From assembly GCF_013393185.1 (NCBI RefSeq), contig NZ_QJQX01000073.1:1-64000 (forward strand): a DNA stretch of 64,000 nucleotides. Reading direction: 5' to 3'. Of the stretch, positions 1-8,861 are shown one piece after another; the first letter of the stretch is position 1; every line of letters begins with the position of its first letter. Position numbers and translations under genes: made by a program. The stretch is from Sphingobium lactosutens. Lineage in GTDB: Bacteria > Pseudomonadota > Alphaproteobacteria > Sphingomonadales > Sphingomonadaceae. The notes below the pieces were generated by a model. That model saw only the letters and a list, made by a program, of their open reading frames with translations. It was not told where the DNA came from and ran no database searches.

Positions 1-1
1 G

Positions 2-727
2 GTGGCGATCGTCACCGGCGCCAACACCGGCATCGGGCAGGCGATCGCGCTGTCGCTGGCGGCCGCCGGCGCCGACATCGCCGCCGTGGGTCGCACGCCC
101 GCGCAGGACACCGTCGATCAGGTCCGCGCGCTGGGCCACAAGGCGGAGATCGTCTCCGCCGATCTTTCCAGCATCGAGCCGGTCCAGCGCGTCATCGACG
201 AGACGCTGGAGAAGCTTGGCGGCCTCGATATCCTGATCAACAATGCCGGCATCATTCGCCGCGCCGACAGCGTCGACTTCACCGAGGAAGACTGGGACGC
301 GGTGATCGACACGAACCTCAAGACCACCTTCTTCCTCTGCCAGGCGGCGGGTCGCCACATGCTGGCGCAGGGCAGCGGCAAGATCGTCAACATCGCCTCG
401 CTCCTGTCCTTCCAGGGCGGCATCCGCGTGCCGAGCTACACCGCGTCGAAGAGCGGCGTCGCGGGCCTGACCAAACTGCTCGCCAACGAGTGGGCGGCCA
501 GGGGCGTCAACGTCAACGCGATCGCGCCGGGCTATATCGCCACCAACAACACCGCCGTCTTGCAGGCCGACGAGACCCGCAACCGCCAGATCCAGGAGCG
601 CATCCCGGCCGGCCGCTGGGGCGATCCCCGCGACATTGGCGGGGCGGCCGTGTTCCTCTCATCCAGCGCGGCGGGCTATATCCATGGCCATACGCTGGCG
701 GTGGACGGCGGATGGCTCGCGCGCTGA
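2..727 (+). CDS. kduD: 2-deoxy-D-gluconate 3-dehydrogenase-like SDR oxidoreductase (5' truncated)
   Basis: This is a classical short-chain dehydrogenase cut by the window edge. The first visible codon is the valine of the usual K-V-A-I-V-T-G entry, so about ten residues are missing. The NAD(P) glycine motif TGANTGIG lies at fragment residues 5-12, NNAG at 80-83, and the catalytic set is Ser133, Tyr146 and Lys150. The close match to KduD-type enzymes around the glycine motif and the YTASK segment suggests reduction of 2,5-diketo-3-deoxygluconate in the cytoplasm, a late step of unsaturated galacturonate catabolism. That substrate is inferred partly from the nearby pectate lyase and GH43 enzyme. 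Another SDR specificity cannot be excluded. Confidence 0.75.
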   Translation: MAIVTGANTGIGQAIALSLAAAGADIAAVGRTPAQDTVDQVRALGHKAEIVSADLSSIEPVQRVIDETLEKLGGLDILINNAGIIRRADSVDFTEEDWDAVIDTNLKTTFFLCQAAGRHMLAQGSGKIVNIASLLSFQGGIRVPSYTASKSGVAGLTKLLANEWAARGVNVNAIAPGYIATNNTAVLQADETRNRQIQERIPAGRWGDPRDIGGAAVFLSSSAAGYIHGHTLAVDGGWLAR

Positions 728-740
728 TCTGAATGTGCCG

Positions 741-792
741 TGCTCCTGCGAAAGCAGGGGCAGGGATACCCAAGAGGAGGGATAAACCCTCC
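741..792. repeat. Two tandem hairpins, REP-like, between kduD and the esterase
   Basis: TGCTCCTGC and GCAGGGGCA pair as nine base pairs (one G-T) around a GAAA tetraloop at 741-762. GGAGGG and CCCTCC pair perfectly around ATAAA at 776-792. The first hairpin resembles the short dispersed CCTGC-GAAA-GCAGG palindromes common in sphingomonads. Neither is followed by a T run, so mRNA stability or partial termination is more likely than full termination. Confidence 0.5.
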
Positions 793-817
793 CGCATCCA
801 CAGGTAGAGGAGCACCA

Positions 818-2374
818 ATGCCCGAATTCGACAGGCGAACTGTGATCGGCGCAGGATTGGCGCTGGCCTCCTCTCCGGCTTGGGCGGCGAGGGGCGATCC
901 GGTCGTCATGACGCGCAATGGGCGCATTCGGGGAACGCGCGAAGGCGGGCTGAGCGTGTTTCGTGGGGTGCGCTATGCGCAGGATACGGCGCACCATCGG
1001 TTCCGTGCACCGGTTGCGCCGGAGCCTTGGCGCGATGTCGTGCCTGCCACCAGCTTCGCGCCGTCCTGTCCGCAAAAGGCTAAGCAGGACGCAACCAGCG
1101 AGGATTGCCTGTTCCTCAATATCTGGACGCCGGGGCTGGAGCCGGCCGCCCGGCGGCCGGTCATGCTCTATATCCATGGCGGCGCCTATTCCAACGGGAG
1201 CGTAGTCGATCCGCTGAATGACGGGCGACATCTGGCGAGCCGCGACGCGGTGGTGGTGACGGTCAACCATCGGCTGAATGCGCTCGGCTATCTTTATCTG
1301 GCGCGGCTCGATCCGCGCTTTGCCGATAGCGGCAATGTGGGGCAGCTGGACCTGATCCTGGCGCTGCGCTGGGTGCGGGACCATATCACTGCATTCGGGG
1401 GTGATCCGGACAACATATTGGTTTTCGGTCAATCCGGCGGCGGGGCGAAGATCACGACGATGATGGCAATGTCGGCGGCCCAGGGACTGTTCCACCGCGC
1501 CATCACCATGAGCGGGCAGCAGGTAACGGCGAGTGGGCCGATCAATGCGTCGCGCCGGACGACCGCCTATCTGGCGAAGCTGGGGGTGGCTTCCGGCGAT
1601 CTCGATCCGTTGCTGACCATGCCGATCGAGCGGCTGGTCGAGGGGCTAGAGGCGGAAGATCCGATATTGGGCGGGGGCGTCTATATGGGGCCGGTGCTCG
1701 ACATGCTATGGCTGGAGCGGCATCCCTTCTGGCCTGACGCCGCGTCGCAGGGCAATGCCATCCCGATGATGCTGGGCAACACGCTGGACGAGACGCGGGC
1801 CTTCATTGATCCCGACGGGCCGCTGCTGCGCGGGTTGGACTGGAGCAATCTTCCCGATCGAATGGCGAGGGAGTTGCGCATGGACCTGTCGCCCGAATGG
1901 ATCGTGGCGCAATATCGGGCGCACTATCCCGACTGGTCGGCGGAGCGGATATTCTATGCCGCGACGACGGCCGGGCGAAGCTGGCCGGGGCAGGTGATCG
2001 AGGCGGAAGCGCGAGCGCGGGCGGAGGCCCCGACTTGGGTCTATCAGGTGGACTTTCAGTCGCCGACCCAGCCGAAGCGCGGTGCGCCGCATACCATGGA
2101 TATCGCGCTGGCCTTCGGGACGCTGGATGCGCCGGGGTCGTTCACCGGCATCGGGGAGGGAGCGCGGAAAGCGTCGGAGGCAGTGATGGCGCGCTTTGCG
2201 GTCTTCGCGCGGCAGGGCGATCCCAATGGCGCCGGACTGGCGGACTGGGAGCAATATCGACTGGACCGACGGACCACGATGCTGTTCGACGTGGAGAGCC
2301 GACCGACCGACAATCCGAGGGGTTGGGAGCGCGAATTGTTCGCGCGGGCGCCCTATATCCAGCCTGGCAGTTGA
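818..2374 (+). CDS. Type-B carboxylesterase, Tat-exported
   Basis: This is a 518-residue alpha/beta hydrolase of the COesterase family. The ATG at 818 is chosen because TAGAGGA precedes it at good spacing and it starts a leader with twin arginines (DRRTVIGAG, residues 5-13) ending near AWA. The family signature EDCLFLNIW is at about residues 96-103 and the oxyanion HGG at 120-122. The nucleophile is Ser206 in GQSGG, where most family members have GESAG. LDETR and PHTMD are the likely acid and histidine segments. The substrate is not readable. Between kduD and pectate lyase, removal of acetyl, methyl or feruloyl groups from pectic sugars is plausible. Confidence 0.8.
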   Translation: MPEFDRRTVIGAGLALASSPAWAARGDPVVMTRNGRIRGTREGGLSVFRGVRYAQDTAHHRFRAPVAPEPWRDVVPATSFAPSCPQKAKQDATSEDCLFLNIWTPGLEPAARRPVMLYIHGGAYSNGSVVDPLNDGRHLASRDAVVVTVNHRLNALGYLYLARLDPRFADSGNVGQLDLILALRWVRDHITAFGGDPDNILVFGQSGGGAKITTMMAMSAAQGLFHRAITMSGQQVTASGPINASRRTTAYLAKLGVASGDLDPLLTMPIERLVEGLEAEDPILGGGVYMGPVLDMLWLERHPFWPDAASQGNAIPMMLGNTLDETRAFIDPDGPLLRGLDWSNLPDRMARELRMDLSPEWIVAQYRAHYPDWSAERIFYAATTAGRSWPGQVIEAEARARAEAPTWVYQVDFQSPTQPKRGAPHTMDIALAFGTLDAPGSFTGIGEGARKASEAVMARFAVFARQGDPNGAGLADWEQYRLDRRTTMLFDVESRPTDNPRGWERELFARAPYIQPGS

Positions 2375-2375
2375 T

Positions 2376-2457
2376 AGGAAATATGGCGCTTAACTTCGCA
2401 TATTTCCTGTGGATTCTGAAATGATATTCCCAATGTAGGAAATCATATTTCCTACAT
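2376..2457. terminator. Two AT-rich hairpins between convergent genes
   Basis: AGGAAATATG (2376-2385) pairs with CATATTTCCT (2399-2408). A second, perfect 11-bp stem, ATGTAGGAAAT with ATTTCCTACAT, occupies 2433-2457 with a CAT loop. Both contain the core AGGAAAT/ATTTCCT. They lie between the esterase stop and the end of the opposite-strand gene, so bidirectional termination is the simplest role. The lack of T runs and the shared core leave a protein-binding role open. Confidence 0.45.
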
Positions 2458-2543
2458 GGCGGCGGTGGAGCGAACGGGTGAAAGAGCCGCCTGGCTTCTA
2501 CCATGCTCGGGACCGATAGGACAGGCTGGCGACACCGCGCGCG

Positions 2544-3482
2544 TCAATCGCCCCGACGGGTGAGGAAGAGGATGGAGAGATCTCTGTCGGGGCGCCAGTT
2601 GCTCTTCTTCATCTCGAAACGGGTCGGGCCGATCTTGCGGACGCCCGATCCGCAGAAGCTGACCAGATCCTCGGGCCGTTCCTTGTCGACGATCAGGCGA
2701 AACTCGCCGATCGGCTTCTTCCAGTTGCCACCGGTGACGAGAATATAGTCCAGCCATTCTTCCGTGTAGAGCGTATCGGTCGCGGCTGCGCGGCGCAGGG
2801 TCGCGAGCAAGGGCGGTTCGACGCAATGGCGGGCGATGGTCTCGCGCTCCTCGCCGGAGCCAAGCATCGTCCCCACCGTGCCGCCAACCGAGGGCTGGTA
2901 GTGATGCTCGACGATGACGGGCACGCCGGCAGGGAAATGCTGGACCCAATGATAGGTCGTGTGCAGTTCCCAGCCGGGATAACCGTCCGGGTCGATCAGG
3001 CCGAGCTTCGTCGCCTCGTCCCCCAGTGGCGCGGAAAGGCGGTCCAGCGCTTCCTGCGCATCGCCGCGATGTGGCGCGAGCGGAATGGCGTGGGCGCGCA
3101 GCCATGCGGCATGGTCGATCTTGTTCACCATCGCCTTCTGCTCCATCTCCATGGCGACCGGCTTGCCGTCGATCAGCGTGGTGAAGCCGAGGAAATTGTC
3201 GGGCGCATCGACCGGAATGGCGATGTCGACCTCGAAAAAGGCGCGGCCACCGACGGGAGGCAGGGGGAAGGCGACACGGCTGGTGACGTCCTTGCCGCTC
3301 CTATTGACGAAGACATAGCGGACATTGACCGCAGAACGGGATATTTCCAGATCTTCCCGCTGCATCTCGATCCTGTCGCTGCGCGTGAGGACCAGCCCGC
3401 CAGCGGCAAGTTGGGCGCTGGAGTCATTGGCCAGAGCCGAGGCGGGCAGGAGCGACAGGACGAGGGTTGTGAGGGCTTTCAT
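2544..3482 (-). CDS. Secreted DUF4424-like protein
   Basis: This 312-residue protein begins with a Sec signal peptide (MKALTTLVLSLLPASALAND, cleavage near residue 18). The mature part carries a beta-rich segment (VNVRYVFVNRSGKDV, then VAFPLPPVG) resembling DUF4424 proteins, exported alphaproteobacterial proteins of unknown function. A late KKSNWRPDRDLSILFL stretch near the C-terminus also fits that family. No catalytic motif is apparent. It is transcribed in the same direction as the cupin and pectate lyase but sits 105 bases beyond the cupin stop, so membership in that operon is uncertain. The family call rests on memory of the pattern. Confidence 0.6.
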   Translation of the reverse strand: MKALTTLVLSLLPASALANDSSAQLAAGGLVLTRSDRIEMQREDLEISRSAVNVRYVFVNRSGKDVTSRVAFPLPPVGGRAFFEVDIAIPVDAPDNFLGFTTLIDGKPVAMEMEQKAMVNKIDHAAWLRAHAIPLAPHRGDAQEALDRLSAPLGDEATKLGLIDPDGYPGWELHTTYHWVQHFPAGVPVIVEHHYQPSVGGTVGTMLGSGEERETIARHCVEPPLLATLRRAAATDTLYTEEWLDYILVTGGNWKKPIGEFRLIVDKERPEDLVSFCGSGVRKIGPTRFEMKKSNWRPDRDLSILFLTRRGD

Positions 3483-3587
3483 ACGCTTGGGATAGGCCGC
3501 TGCGACGCCGGCGTCACATATATTGAGCCTAATATTGGCATATGTTCCTATGCAGCCTCAGCCGTAGCGCCGAGGCGAGCCTGATCC

Positions 3588-3992
3588 CTACTTCTTGTCC
3601 ATCACCGGATAGGAGATGATCAGCGCCAGCGGCTCCGTCCCTGTCTGCCTGATGCCGACGACCGCACCGTCATAGAGATAGGCTGCCATACCAGGGGTCA
3701 GCTTTCGGGTTTCGCCGTCGGAGGTGACGTCGCCGGTGCCAGAGAGGACATAATAGACCTCATCATGGGCGATGGGATGGAGGCCGATCGCGGCGCCGAC
3801 ATGGAGGATGCGCTTGCGGAACTCCATGCGGCGGGGCTGGGGCACCGCGTCGCTGATGCGATAGGCGGTGCTCATGCCGATCTGGCCATGGGGCGTCGGT
3901 TCCTCACGGCGGACGTCCTTCTCGTCGATCACGGCCATGGGCGGCGCGCCGGATGCGGCGGCCGCGGCCAGAAGAAGCATGGTCATGCTCAT
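3588..3992 (-). CDS. Exported single-domain cupin
   Basis: This is a 134-residue protein with a short hydrophobic leader (MSMTMLLLAAAAASGAPP) followed by one cupin barrel. Cupin motif 1 appears as an HPIAHDEVYYVLSG-type segment, and motif 2 is degenerate around PGMAAYLYDG. Its start overlaps the pectate lyase stop by four bases (ATGA at 3989-3992), so the two are translationally coupled. Cupins near pectin genes can bind or process uronates, but the weak second motif makes enzymatic function uncertain. A periplasmic binding or accessory role in pectate use is inferred from the coupling. Confidence 0.75.
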   Translation of the reverse strand: MSMTMLLLAAAAASGAPPMAVIDEKDVRREEPTPHGQIGMSTAYRISDAVPQPRRMEFRKRILHVGAAIGLHPIAHDEVYYVLSGTGDVTSDGETRKLTPGMAAYLYDGAVVGIRQTGTEPLALIISYPVMDKK

Positions 3993-5410
3993 TTGCGATC
4001 TCCCGTCTGTTCACCCTGCCGCATCATCTTGTCGCGATCGGACAGATGTTCGGCGATTTCCGCCTTCTGGCCGGGATAGCGGCCCGATTTCGGTTCCATT
4101 ATGTCGAGATTCCAATCGGCCTCGACGAAGGGTGCGCGAGTTTCGGCCATTTTCGGATAGCCGCCGACCTGTTTTTCATCGTCGATGATCTCGCCGCGCC
4201 CTTCCGCCACGAAGAAGAGGACGCGCAGATCGTCGGCGTCGCGGTCCCATGGGCGGGCGCCAGCATGGGCGAGGACATGGGTTTCGACCTCGCGCGTGGG
4301 AAGAAGCTGCGTGCCGGGCCACCAGATCGGCGGGGCGGGCAGCTCGTTCAGTTTTGCGCGGGTTTCGCCATAGCGGCCGAACATGGGGAGCGGCTGGCCG
4401 AACCTGTCGACGGCGATATTGTCCTTGCCATGATAGTCGAGGTCGCCGTCGCCGCCAAGCGTCAGGAAGGGCAGGCCGGCCGCAGTCGACACGCCGCCGC
4501 GCATGACGTTGCCCACGGCCGCGATCTTGCCGGTCTGATAGGGGTGATCGCCCCATTCGAGCGCCATGAGATTATAATGGACCGCGCGTTCGCCCGGATC
4601 ATAGAGGATGTTGTTGACCAGTTCGACCTGACCGCCGCCCTTCACCAGCGGATTGCGCTCCACATTATGGGCGTAGAGATTGCGGTAGATGAGGATTTCG
4701 CTGGCATTGTCGTGGATCAGCGTGCCCTTGCTATGCTCACCCTTGGGGTGGCTGGCATTGGCGAGACCTTCGGCCGCGATATTGTAGGAAAAGGTGATGG
4801 CGTGGCTGGTATGCTGGCGCCATTCTTCCGGCGTCCTGCCCTCGAACCGGGGACCGGAGGCGGACATATTCTCGTCGATCGCCCAGGTGAAGGTGCAATG
4901 GTCGATGACGACATGATGCGCACCGACCGTCGACATGGCGTCGGCTTCCCAGCCGCTGAGCTTCGGCTGGCCGTCTACCCCGGTGCGGACGCGAATGTGG
5001 CGGATGACGACATCATGAGTGGCGATGTCGATGCCGGTCTTGATCAGGGTGATGCCGGGCGAAGGCGCGGTCTGGCCGGCGATGGTGAGATAGGGTTCGC
5101 TGATCTTCAGCGTTTCGCGCCCCATGTCGATGATGCCGGCGACCTCGAACACGACGATGCGCGGTCCCTTTGACTCGATCGCGGCCTTGAAGCTGCCAGG
5201 GCCGTCGCGGGCGAGGGTGGTGACGCGGATGATGCGGCCACCACGTCCGCCGGGCGTGGTCGCGGCCCAGCCGACAGCGCCGGGGAAGGCGAGTTGGGTG
5301 GCGTCAGCCTTGCGCGGGGCAGCGTCAGCGAGGGCGGGAAGAGCCAGTGCGGCGACCTGGAGCGGCAACAGGGCCAGCAACGGCAAAAGTGGGCGTGCCA
5401 TTAGTTTCAT
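3989..5410 (-). CDS. Secreted pectate lyase (parallel beta-helix, PL1-like)
   Basis: This 473-residue protein starts at 5410, where GGAGA precedes ATG. The frame stays open upstream, but that part does not resemble a leader. A hydrophobic signal (LLPLLALLPLQVAALALPALA) is followed by FPGAVGWAATTPGGRGG, typical of bacterial pectate lyases with a right-handed beta-helix. Repeating strand segments such as HHVVIDHCTFTWAIDEN and NILYDPGERAVHYNL follow. It should cleave de-esterified homogalacturonan by beta-elimination outside the cytoplasm. It is divergent from a TBDR and coupled to the cupin. A LacI-type palindrome lies 54 bases upstream of the start. The exact PL family is not certain. Confidence 0.85.
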   Translation of the reverse strand: MKLMARPLLPLLALLPLQVAALALPALADAAPRKADATQLAFPGAVGWAATTPGGRGGRIIRVTTLARDGPGSFKAAIESKGPRIVVFEVAGIIDMGRETLKISEPYLTIAGQTAPSPGITLIKTGIDIATHDVVIRHIRVRTGVDGQPKLSGWEADAMSTVGAHHVVIDHCTFTWAIDENMSASGPRFEGRTPEEWRQHTSHAITFSYNIAAEGLANASHPKGEHSKGTLIHDNASEILIYRNLYAHNVERNPLVKGGGQVELVNNILYDPGERAVHYNLMALEWGDHPYQTGKIAAVGNVMRGGVSTAAGLPFLTLGGDGDLDYHGKDNIAVDRFGQPLPMFGRYGETRAKLNELPAPPIWWPGTQLLPTREVETHVLAHAGARPWDRDADDLRVLFFVAEGRGEIIDDEKQVGGYPKMAETRAPFVEADWNLDIMEPKSGRYPGQKAEIAEHLSDRDKMMRQGEQTGDRK

Positions 5411-5463
5411 TCTCCTCTCGCGAGCTTTCTTGACATCCTCGCCCGCGCGTTGCAACAAATTCT

Positions 5464-5475
5464 GACACCGGTGTC
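5464..5475. promoter_or_regulatory. LacI-type palindromic operator, copy 1
   Basis: GACACCGGTGTC is a perfect 12-base palindrome with a central CG, the architecture of LacI-family operators. It lies about 54 bases upstream of the pectate lyase start. A near-identical copy is at 5737-5748 in the same divergent intergenic region. No LacI-type gene is in the window. Confidence 0.6.
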
Positions 5476-5714
5476 CATTCTTCTGGTCTCCGGCCCTGCA
5501 TGAAAGGGATGCGGGTAAGGGGTCGGTCGGAGTCTGCACGCTCTGGCCGGCCCTTTTTGATGGCGCGGCATTGTATCGATCTGGCCGGTCTTGCCTGCAT
5601 TTCCAATGGTCTGGGCGCTCGGAACGACTTTCAAAAATAGTTGATGTGGAATCAGCGGTTTGCGGGCCGCAGCCAGCGGGTGGCGAGAAATGGCTATCGG
5701 AGCATATTGACAGA

Positions 5715-5748
5715 TATAATCCATCGGCGCATTCATGACACCGGTTTC
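5715..5748 (+). promoter_or_regulatory. Candidate -10 box and LacI-type operator copy 2 upstream of the TBDR
   Basis: TATAAT at 5715-5720 is a good -10 element without a clear -35. Sixteen bases downstream, GACACCGGTTTC (5737-5748) matches operator copy 1 at 11 of 12 positions. Placement just beyond a plausible transcription start fits repression of the TBDR gene. The rest of 5411-5891 holds only this divergent promoter region. Confidence 0.45.
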
Positions 5749-5891
5749 CGCGAGGCGCCAATGACCAGCCAGAGCTGGCGGCGCGCGGGTCGGGAGAGGA
5801 TGCGGCCAAAGGGAGGTGCGCTTCTTTCCGACCGGGATTGCCCGGAAATCACCTGCGCCAACGTCGCAGAGTAGATTTGGGAAGGGAGTGG

Positions 5892-8744
5892 ATGAACGTG
5901 CGGAATCAGCAGGATAAATTTGCGGCTCGGCGCTGGTTGGCGGGGGCTTCCTTCGCGGCCATGGCGCTGACTTTGTCGACTGGCGCGCTGGCGCAGGATA
6001 GCACGCAGGCTGACGCTGCGCCGCAGACCGCCGCCGAGGGCGAGGTTGCCGATATCGTTGTCACCGGTTTCCGGCAGTCTCTGGGCGCGGCCATCAATCT
6101 GAAGCGCCAGACGGTGGGATCGGTCGATGCGATCGTGGCCGAGGATATCGCGAAATTCCCGGACCAGAATCTGGCGGAATCGCTCCAGCGCATTCCCGGC
6201 ATCTCGATCCAGCGCGATGGCGGCGAAGGGCGCGCCATCACCGTGCGCGGCCTGGGCGCGCAGTTTACGCGCGTCCGGGTGAACGGGCTGGAGACGGTCG
6301 CGACCTCGACCGACGGGGCCAGCTCCAACCGCGACCGCGCGTTCGATTTCAACGTCTTCGCGTCCGAACTTTTCAGCTCGCTGGTGGTGCACAAGACGGC
6401 CGAGGCGTCGCTGGACGAAGGATCGCTGGGCGCCGTGGTGGACCTCAACACCGGCAATCCGCTGGCGGGGAAGAGTGGTTTTACGTTCGTCGGGTCGGCG
6501 ACCGGCTCCTATAACGACCTGAGCAAGAAATGGGGGCCGCGCCTGGCGGGGCTGCTGTCGTGGAAGTCGCCCGACGGGCAATGGGGCGTGGCGCTGTCTG
6601 CGGCCTATTCCAAGCTCGACACACTCCAGATGGGCAATAATACGGTGCGCTGGTCGCAAGCGCGGTTCGACAGCGTCGATGGCACGCGCTGCTTCACGGC
6701 GCCCAATAGCGGCGGCAGCTATATTCCGAGCGCCGCGTGCGACGAGGCGGCGCTCGCCTTCCATCCGCGCATCCCGCGCTATGGCGAGATTGCGCAGGAG
6801 CGCGAGCGTCTGGGCGTGACCGGATCGATCCAGTGGGCGCCTTCGGACGCGACCAAGGTGTCGATCGACGGCCTCTTCTCCCGCTTCCGCGAGACACGCG
6901 AGGAGAAATGGGGCGAGGTGCTGCTGCGCTCCAACGAGCGGTCGATCGACGTGGTGAACCCGGTCTATGACAGCAACAACAATATGGTGTCGGCGACGCT
7001 GAACGACGCCTGGGTGCGGACCGAACATTATCTGCGCAAGTCGCAGACCAAATTCTACCAGCTGGGCGCGACTTGGGATCAGGATGTGAGCGACAGCTTG
7101 CGCTTCACCCTGCTCGGCGGCTTTTCCAAGTCGGACGCGTCGATCCCGGTCGAAACCACCCTGGTGTTCGACGACCGCGATGCGCAGGGCTATAGCTATG
7201 ACTATAGCAATATGCGGCGTCCGGTGCTGACCTTCGGCACCAGCGTCACCGATCCGGCCAATTTCCAGCTCGCTGAAATCCGCGACCGGCCATCGTCGAC
7301 CGTCAACAAGTTCCGCACCGCGCAGCTGCGCACCGAATGGGACGTGACCGATGGCTTCACGGTGAAGGCGGGCGCGGTGTATCGGCGCTTCTCCTTCGAT
7401 ACCGAGGGCTTCACCCGCGACACGGTGGTGTGCGGCAATGGCGGCGTCGACCGGGTGCTGGGGACGGTGAACTGCTCGCCGAGCAGCGCGTTCGGGCCGG
7501 GCGCCATCTATGGCCTGCCGGTGACGTCGGCGCTGGCGGAACTCTATACGCTCAAGGGCGCGAATGCGCCGGCGGGGACGACCACCCAGTGGCTGGTGCC
7601 CAATCTGGCGGCGGGTACCGACTACACCAATCTCTATGAGCGGGCGTTGGCGGTCGATGCGGGCAATACCCGCGGCGTGGTGGAAAAGACCACGGGCGGC
7701 TATATCCAGTTCGACGCCAAGGGCGATATTTTCGGGCTGGAATATGCGGCCAATGCGGGCATCCGTTATGTGAAGACCGACCAGAGTTCGACCGGCCTCA
7801 ACAATGGTCAACTGGTCGGCGTGTCGCGGTCCTATGAGGACTGGCTGCCGGCGGCGAACATCGCTTTCTTCCCGCATCGCGACATCATCATCCGAGCGTC
7901 GGTGGCCGATGTGATGACGCGTCCGAGCCTGGGCAATCTGACGCCGGGTGGTTCGGTCGACGGCTTCAACTATCGCGTTAGCTTCGGCAATCCCTATCTC
8001 AATCCGTTCCGGGCGACCGCCTATGATCTGGCGTTCGAATGGTATTTCGCGCCGCAGTCCGTCTTCTCGGTCGCGGCATTCAAGAAGGATGTGCAGAGCT
8101 TCCCGATCAGCCAGACGATCACCGGCACCTTCGCTTCGACCGGCCTGCCGTTGTCGGTCATCCCGCCAAGCTCGCCCGCGGCGATCCAGCCGGAGCGTGC
8201 CGAGGGCTGGGCGATCAGTACGATCGTCAACGGCACGGGCGCAAGCCTGAAGGGGATCGAGTTGTCGGTGCAGGCGCCCTTCACCTTCCTGCCCGGCTTC
8301 CTGTCGCATTTCGGCGGCATCGTGAACGCTACCTTCGTGGATTCGAGCGCGGACTATACCGTGTCGGGACCGGCGATCGTGCCGGGCGGCGGCAATATCG
8401 CGGCGGTGCGCAACGCCACGCTGTTCGGCTTGTCGAAGCGCGCGTTCAACGGCACGCTCTATTATGAAGACGAGAAATTCTCGGCCCGCGTGTCGGCCAG
8501 CTATCGCAGCAAATATATCGACCAGAATAGCGGTACCGGCAATGTGTTCGAAGGCTATAACAGCACGATCAACGTCGACGCTTCGGTCCGCTACAAGCTG
8601 ACCGACTGGATCGAATTGTCGCTGGAGGGCATCAACCTGACCGACGATTATCGCGATCGCTACACCGATCTGGACGCCAATCGCAATTATGAGCAGCTGC
8701 ATTTCGGCCGCACCATTCAGCTGGGCGCGCGGTTCAAGCTGTAA
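5892..8744 (+). CDS. TonB-dependent receptor, Xanthomonas/Caulobacter carbohydrate type
   Basis: This 950-residue outer-membrane receptor starts at ATG 5892 after GAAGGGAG. A signal peptide ends near GALAQD. The TonB box is DIVVTG, followed by a plug with AEDIAKFPDQNLAESLQRIPG and the ITVRGLGAQFTRVRVNG segment, features of the TBDR subfamily that takes up plant oligosaccharides in Caulobacter, Xanthomonas and sphingomonads. The barrel ends in LGARFKL with a terminal hydrophobic strand. Divergence from pectate lyase, LacI-type palindromes and a downstream GH43 gene suggest import of pectic oligosaccharides. The ligand is inference. Confidence 0.9.
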   Translation: MNVRNQQDKFAARRWLAGASFAAMALTLSTGALAQDSTQADAAPQTAAEGEVADIVVTGFRQSLGAAINLKRQTVGSVDAIVAEDIAKFPDQNLAESLQRIPGISIQRDGGEGRAITVRGLGAQFTRVRVNGLETVATSTDGASSNRDRAFDFNVFASELFSSLVVHKTAEASLDEGSLGAVVDLNTGNPLAGKSGFTFVGSATGSYNDLSKKWGPRLAGLLSWKSPDGQWGVALSAAYSKLDTLQMGNNTVRWSQARFDSVDGTRCFTAPNSGGSYIPSAACDEAALAFHPRIPRYGEIAQERERLGVTGSIQWAPSDATKVSIDGLFSRFRETREEKWGEVLLRSNERSIDVVNPVYDSNNNMVSATLNDAWVRTEHYLRKSQTKFYQLGATWDQDVSDSLRFTLLGGFSKSDASIPVETTLVFDDRDAQGYSYDYSNMRRPVLTFGTSVTDPANFQLAEIRDRPSSTVNKFRTAQLRTEWDVTDGFTVKAGAVYRRFSFDTEGFTRDTVVCGNGGVDRVLGTVNCSPSSAFGPGAIYGLPVTSALAELYTLKGANAPAGTTTQWLVPNLAAGTDYTNLYERALAVDAGNTRGVVEKTTGGYIQFDAKGDIFGLEYAANAGIRYVKTDQSSTGLNNGQLVGVSRSYEDWLPAANIAFFPHRDIIIRASVADVMTRPSLGNLTPGGSVDGFNYRVSFGNPYLNPFRATAYDLAFEWYFAPQSVFSVAAFKKDVQSFPISQTITGTFASTGLPLSVIPPSSPAAIQPERAEGWAISTIVNGTGASLKGIELSVQAPFTFLPGFLSHFGGIVNATFVDSSADYTVSGPAIVPGGGNIAAVRNATLFGLSKRAFNGTLYYEDEKFSARVSASYRSKYIDQNSGTGNVFEGYNSTINVDASVRYKLTDWIELSLEGINLTDDYRDRYTDLDANRNYEQLHFGRTIQLGARFKL

Positions 8745-8750
8745 CTGCTC

Positions 8751-8787
8751 GGCCGGGCCGCCTCTGCACGGGCGGCCCGGCCTTTTT
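8751..8787 (+). terminator. Rho-independent terminator after the TBDR
   Basis: GGCCGGGCCGCC (8751-8762) pairs perfectly with GGCGGCCCGGCC (8771-8782) around an eight-base loop and is followed by TTTTT. It begins seven bases after the TBDR stop, so the GH43 gene probably has its own promoter or depends on read-through. Confidence 0.9.
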
Positions 8788-8800
8788 GGACTTTGTTGCC

Positions 8801-8846
8801 GCATCGCTTTTTGCGCAAAACCGGTTTCCACTTTTGCGCGCGATGC
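8801..8846. repeat. Alphaproteobacterial palindromic repeat
   Basis: GCATCGC (8801-8807) pairs with GCGATGC (8840-8846), and inside them GCGCAAAA pairs with TTTTGCGC around CCGGTTTCCAC. The arrangement matches short dispersed palindromes common in alphaproteobacterial intergenic DNA. It ends five bases before the GH43 ribosome-binding site. Confidence 0.65.
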
Positions 8847-8861
8847 TCTGAAGGAGAGATC

